From JAGXTF01 sp044224315 (GTDB taxonomy: Bacteria > Bacteroidota > Bacteroidia > NS11-12g > UBA955): a stretch of 64,000 bases of DNA. The stretch lies in contig JBGAKR010000002.1 of NCBI GenBank assembly GCA_044224315.1, positions 310,001 to 374,000 of the forward strand, written 5' to 3'. Shown piece by piece: positions 24,230-32,728 of the stretch. The stretch's first letter is position 1. Each line of letters opens with the position of its first letter. Below the pieces are notes generated by a model that saw only the letters and a program-made list of their open reading frames with translations, was not told the origin of the DNA and ran no database searches. The position numbers were made by a program, and so were the translations under genes.

Positions 24230-26104
24230 TTAATAGAAGAAATATGGAATGGCCAAACCCAGGTGTATGCCTAACCAAAAACCGCCCAGCCCTTTGGTTA
24301 CTTCGTTTTCGGATTTATAGGGAGCTGCCGTGTTATCATATCTCCATTGATTAGAAAAAAGATTAAAATATTTTCCCGCTTCGAAACCCAGGTATAGGGT
24401 TTCATTTACCGATGTTTGAACCCGCACCAGCGGACCTAAAATAGCAACGGAATTGCGAAATTTGCGGGGATTATTTACCGTAATGAAATTTACATTTTTC
24501 GGCTCCCAGGTAATTATTTCCGAGCCAATTCCCATATTTGCACCCAATCCAATCTGAAAGTATTTTTTTACCACAGGGTAATAAATAGGCTGTAAAGACA
24601 ATAAATGCGCCTTATAGGTTAATTTCCCGGTATCCACATTTTGCAAAATTTGGGTACCCTGAAAACCATAATTTAATCCAAAAGAAAAATGTTCATTGAT
24701 ACGCTGCCAACCCACCGAATAAAATGGCTTTTTTACATATCCGTTTTGGATCCCAAACCCATTTAGATAGTTATTTAATGGGGCAATTGAGGCTGTATTT
24801 ACCGCTGCGCCTATACTGATAGCAGTATACCCGTCAAAACCATCACTGCTACCGGCTTTTTCATGCATAATTTCACTTGGTACCGAATCTTTTTCTTCGT
24901 CTGCCACAAAACGATTATTAACGATGGCATACGAAAATTTCTTGAGCAATTCCGGTAATTCAGCATCCTCATTTTCGAGGCTGAAAAGTGTTACGGTTTT
25001 TGTTTTGGTATTATCCGCCAAGGCTTCAATTTCCTTGCTCAATTTCTCCCGGTCTTCATAGTCAGTATAATAAGAATAATCGGCACTACCGCGGTAAAAA
25101 ATACCGATTGAAACTACACTTTTGGGATTCGAAAAATAGCGGGTTTTTAATTTATTTACCACACTGTGATAGCCGTACCAACTGCAATCCCCGTTTTGTT
25201 CTTCATAGGCTATATGGCATCTTCCAAACTGCCCGTAAAATTTAGAATTTGGGTTTAAATCCAATAAATGGGTAAGATTGCGGTAGATATTTTCTTCGCG
25301 CCACACATACTGGAAAGTAGTATTCTCGTACTTTTTCCACTGCTTGTATTGCTTCAGCCAATCAATGGTTTGCTCTATTCCAGTAAATTTTTCACCCAAC
25401 CAGTTTTTAAATTGCGGATTCAAACTATCCCAGTGTTTTATAATATCGCCTACAGTGGTTTCAAAATAAAATTTTTCGTTGTATGAACCATAAAATCCGC
25501 CTGATTTTGTACGGTCTCGGGCTTTTTCATAATCTTCCAAACCTGAGGTGAGTAAATACTTAGCTGCACCCGAAACTGCATCGGTAAAATTGCGCAAATC
25601 GGAAGGAATGTTCTGTTTGGGCAGCAATTCCGATAACCGAAGTATGGGTAAATCAAAAAAGCGTTCTACATCTATCCCCCAGATTTTAATGCGAAGACTG
25701 TCGGGCAAATCCAGATTGTATTTACGGATGCGTTTAAACAAATCCATATAGCGGGGCGATGTGCTCGATTTCAGATACTTTTCTGCCATTGAATCGCTGT
25801 TATTTATGTAGCGATTGAGATAGTGTGCCCGTGCTTCTCCCAATTCGATAATAAAATTTTTGAGGCCCACTTTTTGATGTAAATACCGCAGCATTTTCAT
25901 TTCCATATGCGAGTTAAAATTCACATACGTATGGTTTTCACCCGTCATAATAATACGTGCCTCTGACACTGCAGAATCCAACATCTGCATACCTTCAAAA
26001 TTATCGTTATTATGCACATCAATGGCAACACCTTTGGGTGCAATCTGACCTAATAAAGTGCCAGTGATTAATGCCAGGATTGCAATTAAAAATTGTTTTT
26101 TCAT
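24230..26104 (-). CDS. exported erythromycin-esterase-like protein with C-terminal barrel-like domain (active-site form)
   Basis: 624 residues from the ATG at 26104, which overlaps the upstream stop (ATGA). After a signal peptide (MKKQFLIAILALITGTLLGQ) comes a domain resembling the EreA/ChaN (erythromycin esterase-like) superfamily: MTGENHTYVNFNSHMEMKML with Glu56 and His58 in the GExH position, then the strand LKNFIIELGEARAHYLNRYI with a second Glu, a helical middle, and FYGQFGRCHIAYEEQ with a later His. The last ~200 residues alternate polar and hydrophobic positions and end in YFFY, like an outer-membrane beta-barrel or OmpA-like fold. It is therefore a possible surface hydrolase. The substrate is unknown. 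It sits directly downstream of a paralogue that lacks these residues. Confidence 0.7.
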   Translation of the reverse strand: MKKQFLIAILALITGTLLGQIAPKGVAIDVHNNDNFEGMQMLDSAVSEARIIMTGENHTYVNFNSHMEMKMLRYLHQKVGLKNFIIELGEARAHYLNRYINNSDSMAEKYLKSSTSPRYMDLFKRIRKYNLDLPDSLRIKIWGIDVERFFDLPILRLSELLPKQNIPSDLRNFTDAVSGAAKYLLTSGLEDYEKARDRTKSGGFYGSYNEKFYFETTVGDIIKHWDSLNPQFKNWLGEKFTGIEQTIDWLKQYKQWKKYENTTFQYVWREENIYRNLTHLLDLNPNSKFYGQFGRCHIAYEEQNGDCSWYGYHSVVNKLKTRYFSNPKSVVSIGIFYRGSADYSYYTDYEDREKLSKEIEALADNTKTKTVTLFSLENEDAELPELLKKFSYAIVNNRFVADEEKDSVPSEIMHEKAGSSDGFDGYTAISIGAAVNTASIAPLNNYLNGFGIQNGYVKKPFYSVGWQRINEHFSFGLNYGFQGTQILQNVDTGKLTYKAHLLSLQPIYYPVVKKYFQIGLGANMGIGSEIITWEPKNVNFITVNNPRKFRNSVAILGPLVRVQTSVNETLYLGFEAGKYFNLFSNQWRYDNTAAPYKSENEVTKGLGGFWLGIHLGLAIPYFFY

Positions 26105-27996
26105 AACCCCAGCCACTCCATTTTAAATGCAACTCCCAACCCGGCATTTACAAACCAGGCTGTATTTGATAAACCTCCGGTAGAACCCGCCAATTGCCCG
26201 TTGTACTTCCATCGCGAGCTGCCCAGATCCCATTGCCGACCTCCTTCGGCGTATAAATAAAACGGCCCGATTTCATAAAAAGCCGAACTTGAAACCGAAA
26301 GCAACAAGGCCGGATTTGTATACACTTTAGGCGGAATATACGTAGAAAAAAACGCTTGATTATTATTGGAATTAACCAGAGTAAGCCTGTGTTTCACGTA
26401 GGCCAGATCGGATAAAATTCCCATTTTGAAATGCGATTTATAAATAAAATTATACCCCGATCCCATACTAAATTGAAAGTTGCTGTAATTATTACCCGAG
26501 GTACCCTGGGCCCAGCTATAGCGCAGCAAGCTGCGATCGGCAGAAGCGAATGACAGGGCGGTGCCGAAATTCATCAGGTTATTAATTCCATCAAATCCGT
26601 TGGCAACGAGAATGCCATTCATAGTGCCCAATTGTACAAACGGATTATGCGCCATTATTCCCAAATATACCCGGGCTTTATCATAATCGTCCAGCCACGA
26701 GCTGCTGCGCTTGGTTATGCTGGCAACAGAATCCGCATCGCTAGCATCGCTGAGATTGCTGGGAAGTGGCAAATTTTTATTTAAAAACAATACAGAATAA
26801 TTGGCAAATAAGGCCGAATCGCGCTTGGAATTCCAGGGTTTTTGCATGGCAAATCCGGCACTCGCATCGGGCATACTATCAAACCAGGTTGTTAATTCCT
26901 TTTCAAACGTATGATGCACGGTTTCCTGGTATTCTGATAGGTATCCGGTGTTCTCCAGGGCTTCACTCATTTGCACTTCGCGCTTATAAAAAACACCGAT
27001 ATTTAGAATATCCTTACAGACGCTTTCTTCATTGGTTAATAAACGATTTAAAACTCCGGAAAAATTATAAAAATCGCAGCCCTTATCCAATACTTGTTTC
27101 GACACCCTGCAAAGTTCAAATTGCCCGTAAAACTTTGCCTCGGGCATAGACTTAAGCAATGCATTGATGCGTGTAAACATTAAATTTTCGCGCATGGGAA
27201 ATTGGAAAGCAGAGTAATAATATTTAGCCCAGGCTTTATTTTCTTTCATTAGCCCTACAGATATTTCTACCTGTTCAAAATTCTTCCCCAACCAGGTTTG
27301 AAATGCAGGTTTGAGGCTGTCGTAAAAACGCAAAAATTCATCCACACTTTGGCGAATTGAAAAGGTTGAAGGCTGGTAGTAATAGCTATATTCAGTGCCG
27401 TTCTTTGCTCTTTCATAATTCTCCAATCCCTTTATTACAATATATTTGGCGGCACCGTGCAAAGCTTCTACCGCAATGCGAAGTTGATCGGGGATTGAAT
27501 CCTTGGGCAACAGCTGCGACATTTGAATCAAAGGCAAACTGCTGTATCGTTCAATATCCACACCGTATACTTTAATTTTAGCAGAATCGGGCAGAGATTT
27601 GTTTAGTTTTTTCAGATTGCGATACATGCGCATGGCAGCATAAGTGCTCACCGATTGCAACAAAGTTTCGGTAGTAGTATCGGCTGCGTTAATAAATTGA
27701 TTTACCAGATAGGCTTTGGCGGGGCCAATTTCTAGTAAATAATTATTAAAGCCGGCAGTATGATTGAGGTACTTGAGTAATTTAAATTCAAATTTTGAAT
27801 TAAAATTAGAATAGGAATTTACAACCCCAGACAAAACCAGTCGCTTGCCTTTTAAGGGCACATCCAGCACCTGAAATCCTTTAAAATCGCTGTTATTTCC
27901 AATATCAACCGAGTTAATAGCCGTATCACCCTGGGCAAGTACTTTTTTGCCGATTAACGGGAGCAAAAAAAGAAATAAAATGCTTATTCTTTTCAC
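26101..27996 (-). CDS. paralogue of the preceding esterase-like protein, catalytic residues lost
   Basis: 631 residues from a GTG at 27996 that overlaps the tag stop. The layout is the same: signal peptide (ILFLFLLPLIGKKVLAQ), esterase-like domain, C-terminal barrel-like domain ending VAFKMEWLGL. Side by side, GENHTYVNFNS has become GVVNSYSNFNS (57-60 GVVN), so the predicted Glu and His are gone. The later CHIAYEEQ has become CRVSKQVL, so that His is gone too. The structural Glu of LLEIGPAKAYLVNQF remains, as do the landmarks VYGVDIERYSSLPL and FYGQFELC. It looks like a pseudoenzyme partner, coupled by a 4-bp overlap to the copy that keeps the site. There is no frameshift, so it is maintained as protein. 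Confidence 0.7.
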   Translation of the reverse strand: MKRISILFLFLLPLIGKKVLAQGDTAINSVDIGNNSDFKGFQVLDVPLKGKRLVLSGVVNSYSNFNSKFEFKLLKYLNHTAGFNNYLLEIGPAKAYLVNQFINAADTTTETLLQSVSTYAAMRMYRNLKKLNKSLPDSAKIKVYGVDIERYSSLPLIQMSQLLPKDSIPDQLRIAVEALHGAAKYIVIKGLENYERAKNGTEYSYYYQPSTFSIRQSVDEFLRFYDSLKPAFQTWLGKNFEQVEISVGLMKENKAWAKYYYSAFQFPMRENLMFTRINALLKSMPEAKFYGQFELCRVSKQVLDKGCDFYNFSGVLNRLLTNEESVCKDILNIGVFYKREVQMSEALENTGYLSEYQETVHHTFEKELTTWFDSMPDASAGFAMQKPWNSKRDSALFANYSVLFLNKNLPLPSNLSDASDADSVASITKRSSSWLDDYDKARVYLGIMAHNPFVQLGTMNGILVANGFDGINNLMNFGTALSFASADRSLLRYSWAQGTSGNNYSNFQFSMGSGYNFIYKSHFKMGILSDLAYVKHRLTLVNSNNNQAFFSTYIPPKVYTNPALLLSVSSSAFYEIGPFYLYAEGGRQWDLGSSRWKYNGQLAGSTGGLSNTAWFVNAGLGVAFKMEWLGL

Positions 27997-28565
27997 AATT
28001 GTTGTACTTCTTTAAATCTGAAACACGATGTAAGGTGATCATTTATCATGCCGGTAGCCTGCATGTGGGCATAGCAAACGGTGCTGCCTACAAATTTAAA
28101 ACCACGCTGTTTTAATTCTTTGCTCATGGCATCACTTTCTGGCGAAGTGGCCCTTATTTCTGATAAACTCTTGGGTTTAATAATCTGTGTTTTACCGCCA
28201 GTAAACTTCCACAAATAATCAGAAAAAGCGCGGTTCCCATCGGTAATTTCCAGAAAAAGTTTTGCATTGGATACAGCAGCTCGAATCTTGGCCTGATTGC
28301 GCACAATGCCGCTGTTCTGCATTAATTTTTCAATGTCTTTTTCTGTAAAACGGGCTATTTTTTCAGCATCAAAATTTTTAAAAGCTTCCCTGAAATTTTC
28401 GCGTTTGGCAAGTATAGTATACCAGCTCAATCCGGCCTGAAAAGTTTCGAGGGTTAAAAATTCAAACATTCGTTTGTCGTCGAATACAGGCACACCCCAT
28501 TCCTCATCGTGGTATCGAATATAAAGGTCATCCTTCAGGCACCAACCGCATCTCGATTTTTCCAT
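27993..28565 (-). CDS. tag: DNA-3-methyladenine glycosylase I
   Basis: 190 residues. It excises 3-methyladenine from alkylated DNA. The Tag family zinc site and active site are visible: CGWCLKDDLYIRYHDEEWGVP (Cys near the N terminus and the H-D-E-W-G motif) and the C-terminal STVCYAHMQATGMINDH with paired Cys/His ligands. The middle ETFQAGLSWYTILAKRENFR is also characteristic. It lies 3 bp after yicC and overlaps the next gene start by 4 bp, so an exported protein pair is translated downstream of a repair gene, which is probably just transcript sharing. Confidence 0.94.
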   Translation of the reverse strand: MEKSRCGWCLKDDLYIRYHDEEWGVPVFDDKRMFEFLTLETFQAGLSWYTILAKRENFREAFKNFDAEKIARFTEKDIEKLMQNSGIVRNQAKIRAAVSNAKLFLEITDGNRAFSDYLWKFTGGKTQIIKPKSLSEIRATSPESDAMSKELKQRGFKFVGSTVCYAHMQATGMINDHLTSCFRFKEVQQL

Positions 28566-28568
28566 TTT

Positions 28569-29462
28569 TTATACCAGGTTTAAAACCTGTTCCTTGATTT
28601 GTTCGAGTTTTTCTTTCATCAGCACTACCGCCTGTTGCATGGGGAAATAGTTGCTTTTTACCCCCATTGTATTCATTTCACGCCCCATTTCCTGGGCAAT
28701 AAAATTGAGTTTTCTGCCAAGCGGTTCTTTCACCAGGCATTCTTTAAAATAATCAAGGTGTTGTTTAAGGCGTTGTTTTTCTTCCACAATATCCCATTTT
28801 TCGAGATATAACAGCAATTCCTGCTCAAATCGTGTTGCATCGGCCGAATTTTCGCGGATATGCTCGGTAAGATTGGCATAAATTCGTTCGCGCAAGGCCG
28901 CCCTGCGGGGTTCTTCCTCTGCTTCTACAATTTTTAGTTTTTCAGCAATGAAATCTACGGCTTCTTTTAATTTATTGCCGGTAATTTTCCCTTCTTCTTT
29001 TCTGAATTCTACCAGATGATCGGCAGCTTTGGCCGCTATGCTTTGTATAAATTGCTTGGCTTCGTCTGTCACATTGCGGTCGGCAGTATTGATTACATCC
29101 GGTATGCGGATTATTTCGCGGAAAGGGTCTCTGAATTCCAGTTCCAGATTATCAGACAACTCGCGCAACTTTTGTAGATAAGCTTTGGCCAGGGGGGTAT
29201 TTAACTGTATCTCGTCGGTTTGAGTGCCCAACTCGGTAAACTGCACATTAAAAATCATGGTAACCGTTCCTCTGTCGAGCTTTTCGGTGAGCATACGGCG
29301 CAAGGGCGGGTCTAGTTCATATAAAAATTTAGGCAAACGCAAATCCGTATCCAAATACCGCCCGTTCAGTGATCTGATTTCACAGGTAACCTTAAGTCCC
29401 TGTGCCTCTCCTTCAGCACGGCCATAACCGGTCATGCTCTGTATTACATACTTGTTTTCCAA
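28569..29462 (-). CDS. YicC family endoribonuclease
   Basis: 297 residues from a TTG at 29462 (MENKYVIQSMTGYGRAE). YicC proteins are RNases that act on small or structured RNAs in other bacteria. The family start [IQ]SMTGYGRAE, then EIRSLNGRYLDTDLRLP and the C-terminal RLKQHLDYFKECL, PLGRKLNFIAQEMGREMNTMGVKS, LMKEKLEQIKEQVLNL are all present. Because Ser precedes MTG in the family, the ATG at 29435 would start too late; the frame back to 29522 adds a Cys-rich stretch that is not family-like and enters the divergent promoter region. Confidence 0.88.
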   Translation of the reverse strand: MENKYVIQSMTGYGRAEGEAQGLKVTCEIRSLNGRYLDTDLRLPKFLYELDPPLRRMLTEKLDRGTVTMIFNVQFTELGTQTDEIQLNTPLAKAYLQKLRELSDNLELEFRDPFREIIRIPDVINTADRNVTDEAKQFIQSIAAKAADHLVEFRKEEGKITGNKLKEAVDFIAEKLKIVEAEEEPRRAALRERIYANLTEHIRENSADATRFEQELLLYLEKWDIVEEKQRLKQHLDYFKECLVKEPLGRKLNFIAQEMGREMNTMGVKSNYFPMQQAVVLMKEKLEQIKEQVLNLV

Positions 29463-29537
29463 TTGCAGCGAAAATAGGCATCCGAACATGGAAAGACAAA
29501 ACAGGTTACACCCAAAATTCATTAGCTTTGCATTTAA

Positions 29538-30527
29538 ATGCGCATTTCCCTGATATTTCTGTTATTGCTAACAGGCTTATTTCTTACCCAAAGTGGCTGC
29601 AGCAATGGCGACCGCGATCAGATTGATTCTACCACCGACGAAAAAATCATTACCCAAAAATACCCCGACTTTAATGCTGACACTGCCTTTCTTTACATTG
29701 AAAAACAATTGGGGTTCGGCCCCAGGGTACCCGGGTTGGTAAGCCATAAAAAATGTGCCGACTGGTTATTTACTGAATTAAAAAAATACTGCGATACAGT
29801 TTATTACCAAAAGGGTACAGCCCTTACATACGATAAAAAAGAAATTCCCGTTTACAACATTGTGGGGTCTTTTTTACCCGAAAAAATTCAGCGTGCCATG
29901 CTTGCCTCGCACTGGGATTCCAGGCCTTGGGGAGATGAGGACACCAAAGACCGCGATAAGCCCATTCCGGCAGCAAATGACGGAGCCAGTGGGGTTGCCG
30001 TTTTACTTGAAATGGCCCGCCTGCTGCACGACAAAAAGCCCGGATATGGCGTAGATCTGGTGTTATTTGACGCCGAAGATTACGGCAAATCCGAGCATGA
30101 AAATTCATTTTGCCTGGGCAGCCAGTACTGGGGTAAAAACCCGCATATACCCAATTATAAAGCCCAATTCGGTGTGTTGCTGGATATGGTAGGTGGCAAG
30201 AATGCACAATTCCGAAAAGAGGCTTACAGCGCAGAATACGCTGGATTTGTTCAAACCCATTTGTGGAATATTGCCTACGAACTGGGCTATGCCAACACAT
30301 TTGCCAATGAAAATATGGGGCAGATTATAGACGACCATAAATACGTTTACGAGGCCACCAAAATTCCAATGATTGATATTATTCAAAGCGATCCCAAACG
30401 CGGTTTTGCATCCTATTGGCACACCCATTCTGACAATTTAGAAAGTGTAGACAAAAACACACTGAAAATTGTGGGCAATGTAATGATGGCCTTCGTTTTT
30501 AACCCTCCAGTAACCATAAATCCCTGA
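29538..30527 (+). CDS. M28 family zinc peptidase / glutaminyl-cyclase-like lipoprotein
   Basis: 329 residues. An N-terminal export signal ends LFLTQSGC, a probable lipobox. The M28 fold follows with zinc-binding and catalytic positions: ASHWDSRPWGDED (first His/Asp), AANDGASGVAVLLEMARLL (bridging Asp and nearby Glu), LVLFDAEDYGK (Glu/Asp) and the late IPMIDIIQ...YWHTHSDNLE with the last His. The HWDSRPW motif and length match the glutaminyl-peptide cyclotransferase-like branch better than aminopeptidases. Envelope location, either pyroglutamate formation or peptide trimming. bshB1 follows after one base. Confidence 0.85.
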   Translation: MRISLIFLLLLTGLFLTQSGCSNGDRDQIDSTTDEKIITQKYPDFNADTAFLYIEKQLGFGPRVPGLVSHKKCADWLFTELKKYCDTVYYQKGTALTYDKKEIPVYNIVGSFLPEKIQRAMLASHWDSRPWGDEDTKDRDKPIPAANDGASGVAVLLEMARLLHDKKPGYGVDLVLFDAEDYGKSEHENSFCLGSQYWGKNPHIPNYKAQFGVLLDMVGGKNAQFRKEAYSAEYAGFVQTHLWNIAYELGYANTFANENMGQIIDDHKYVYEATKIPMIDIIQSDPKRGFASYWHTHSDNLESVDKNTLKIVGNVMMAFVFNPPVTINP

Positions 30528-30528
30528 T

Positions 30529-31242
30529 ATGGCCGATATATTAGCTATTGCAGCCCACCCCGATGATGCCGAACTGGCTTGTGCCGGCACCCTGCTGGCC
30601 CATAAAGCTGCAGGTTACAGCATTGCCATTGTAGATCTTACACGCGGCGAATTAGGCACACGCGGAACCCCCGAACAACGCGACATTGAGGCTGCCAACA
30701 GTGCCAAAATTCTGGAGCTCGATGAACGCTGGAATCTGGGACTGAAGGACGGATTCTTTACCCAGGATGATGCCAGCCTGATGAAATTGATTGAGGCTAT
30801 ACGGTATTTTAAACCCACTATAGTTCTTGCCAACTCTATAAGCGATCGTCACCCCGACCATGCACGAGGTTCTGACTTTGCCAGCCGGGCTTGTTTTTTA
30901 GCCGGATTGCGCAAAATCGAAACCCAATACATGGGTGAAAACCAGGCAGCACACCGCCCCAAAGCAGTATACCACTATATACAGGACCGCTATATTGTAC
31001 CCGATCTGGTAGTGGATATTACACCCTATTTCGAAAAAAAGATGCAGAGTGTGATGGCATACGAATCGCAATTCTTCAACCCCAACAATACCGAACCCCT
31101 CACCCCCATTTCGAGCAAAGAATTTTTAGAGTTTTTGGAAGGACGGGCCGCCGATTATGGCCGTATTATCGGTACCAAATATGGCGAAGGGTTTAAGGTA
31201 GAAAGGGCTCCCGGAATTCCCGATTTGATGGCGCTGAAATAA
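30529..31242 (+). CDS. bshB1: bacillithiol biosynthesis deacetylase BshB1
   Basis: 237 residues. It removes acetyl from GlcNAc-malate to give GlcN-malate, the second step of bacillithiol synthesis. It is a LmbE-fold zinc enzyme: IAAHPDDAELACAGTL (His10, Asp12, Asp13), LTRGELGTRGT with the BshB-type ELGTRG, and the third zinc ligand in DRHPDHARGS. VYHYIQDRYIVPDLVVDIT and SQFFNPN are the BshB1-specific landmarks. Its presence implies a low-molecular-weight thiol system, with bshA and bshC elsewhere. Confidence 0.92.
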   Translation: MADILAIAAHPDDAELACAGTLLAHKAAGYSIAIVDLTRGELGTRGTPEQRDIEAANSAKILELDERWNLGLKDGFFTQDDASLMKLIEAIRYFKPTIVLANSISDRHPDHARGSDFASRACFLAGLRKIETQYMGENQAAHRPKAVYHYIQDRYIVPDLVVDITPYFEKKMQSVMAYESQFFNPNNTEPLTPISSKEFLEFLEGRAADYGRIIGTKYGEGFKVERAPGIPDLMALK

Positions 31243-31308
31243 TGATTTAACGAATGCGCATTTACCTGCATTCAATAAATCGTATGGATTATACGTTATG
31301 ATTACATT

Positions 31309-32658
31309 TTGAAAAAGTTTCTGTTTTATACCGCCATACTCATTTTTTGTTCTGTTCTGAATGCCCAGGATAAAAAGATTGATGCTTTGATGCGGATAAA
31401 ACCCGAAGTGATTTCTGCCATTAAAATCGATTCCAACCTCGCCATTTACTTGCCCATGCCATTTTCGCAGGCAGTATTCTCCGATTTTTCTCAGCTTAAT
31501 TATATAAAGGATGTAAAATCAATTTATGGAATAGACCTGGTTTACACCCGATTTAAAGAGGTAGATAGCTTTAGTCAGCCAAAATTAAATTTGCACAGAT
31601 TTAAAGAATTAAAAAAAATATACCCCCAGGCGTTTAATGAACCCGAAATCCATTGGCGGGTATTGGAACAGCGAGAAGCAAAGACCAAAGAATCCGCCGA
31701 AAAATGTTTTCATGGGTTTGTAATTTATTTAAAAAATATAATGCCAGATTCTATCACAAAAAACGAAGTAAATACCATTATAGAAATACTGAATTCGTAC
31801 CACGACACGATGATTTGGATTCCGGAAAAAATTGATTATAAAATAAAAAGAGTAAAAGTAGAAACCGGGGTTTATTTGCCGCGCAGTGAAAAAAAACGCA
31901 AAGAAGGAATTACTTATAAAACCCGTGGGATATGGAATCGCGAGCCACAAACCTATACCCGCAAAGACAGTACAATTCGGAAAAAAAGCGGCGGATATTT
32001 TCAGAAAGTGGGCAAATTCGACACCAGCTTATTTCGCAGCACCGCTGAATATAAAATGCTAACCCGGCGTAAATGGAGTACCAAAATGGCGGTAGTTGCC
32101 GATGTAACCGGCAGTATGACACCCTATAGTACCCAGGTAATGCTATGGCTCAAATACAACCCGGATATACTGGCATATGGGCGTTTTACATTTTTTAATG
32201 ACGGTGACAATATCCCCGATTTGTATAAAAAAATAGGGAATACCGGTGGCATTTATTTTTCAAAAAGCCAGAATTTCGACTCGGTATACAATGTAATGGT
32301 GAAAGCCATGACACGCGGACAAGGTGGCGATTTGCCCGAGAACAACATGGAAGCCGTAAAAGAAACTTTGAAAATGTGGCCCGATACAGACACCATTTTA
32401 TTGATTGCCGACAACAGTGCCCCTGTAAAAGACCTGATGCTATTAAAAAATCTTAAAGTTCCAATATCGGTAATGTGCTGTGGTGTAACCAACCGAATTA
32501 ACCCCGATTATATAAACATTGTAAATACAACCGGTGGTAAATTATTTGTATTGGAGCATGAATTGCAGAATCTGAAAGGACTTAAAAACGGCAACCGCAT
32601 AACAATTGGCGATGCAATTTTTGAATACCAAAAAGGGGCCCTGTTTAAAATTAAATAG
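31309..32658 (+). CDS. exported protein with C-terminal vWA-like domain
   Basis: 449 residues from a TTG at 31309 (an in-frame stop at 31276 precedes it and no ATG lies between). A signal peptide (LFYTAILIFCSVLNAQ) is followed by an unfamiliar ~230-residue region, basic and rich in Lys near 185-240, and a von Willebrand A-like domain. The MIDAS motif reads ADVTGSMTPYS (Asp265), with a later MTRGQGGDLPENNMEAV and ILLIADNSAPVKDL. vWA domains bind metal and mediate contacts; here it would lie in the periplasm or on the surface. I do not recognise the N-terminal region. It stands alone between bshB1 (66 bp) and the reductase gene. Confidence 0.75.
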   Translation: MKKFLFYTAILIFCSVLNAQDKKIDALMRIKPEVISAIKIDSNLAIYLPMPFSQAVFSDFSQLNYIKDVKSIYGIDLVYTRFKEVDSFSQPKLNLHRFKELKKIYPQAFNEPEIHWRVLEQREAKTKESAEKCFHGFVIYLKNIMPDSITKNEVNTIIEILNSYHDTMIWIPEKIDYKIKRVKVETGVYLPRSEKKRKEGITYKTRGIWNREPQTYTRKDSTIRKKSGGYFQKVGKFDTSLFRSTAEYKMLTRRKWSTKMAVVADVTGSMTPYSTQVMLWLKYNPDILAYGRFTFFNDGDNIPDLYKKIGNTGGIYFSKSQNFDSVYNVMVKAMTRGQGGDLPENNMEAVKETLKMWPDTDTILLIADNSAPVKDLMLLKNLKVPISVMCCGVTNRINPDYINIVNTTGGKLFVLEHELQNLKGLKNGNRITIGDAIFEYQKGALFKIK

Positions 32659-32708
32659 GCAAATTTTTAACTTGTGATTTTTGTTACGGCCTTAAGAGAT
32701 TGAAGCGG

Positions 32709-32716
32709 TAACTTTG
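32709..32716 (+). promoter_or_regulatory. -7 element of the ferredoxin-NADP reductase gene
   Basis: TAACTTTG, a perfect TAnnTTTG, ends 12 bases before the ATG at 32729. A convincing -33 TTG at the right distance is not seen (TTTTTG at 32678-32683 is 25 bp away). It rules out a TTG start at 32714. Confidence 0.45.
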
Positions 32717-32728
32717 CGGCCTCAAACT

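Noticed and set aside
24230..27996. Antiphage or toxin-immunity pair
   Set aside because: Both proteins are exported with barrel-like ends and lie among housekeeping genes; nothing in the surroundings looks like a defence island.
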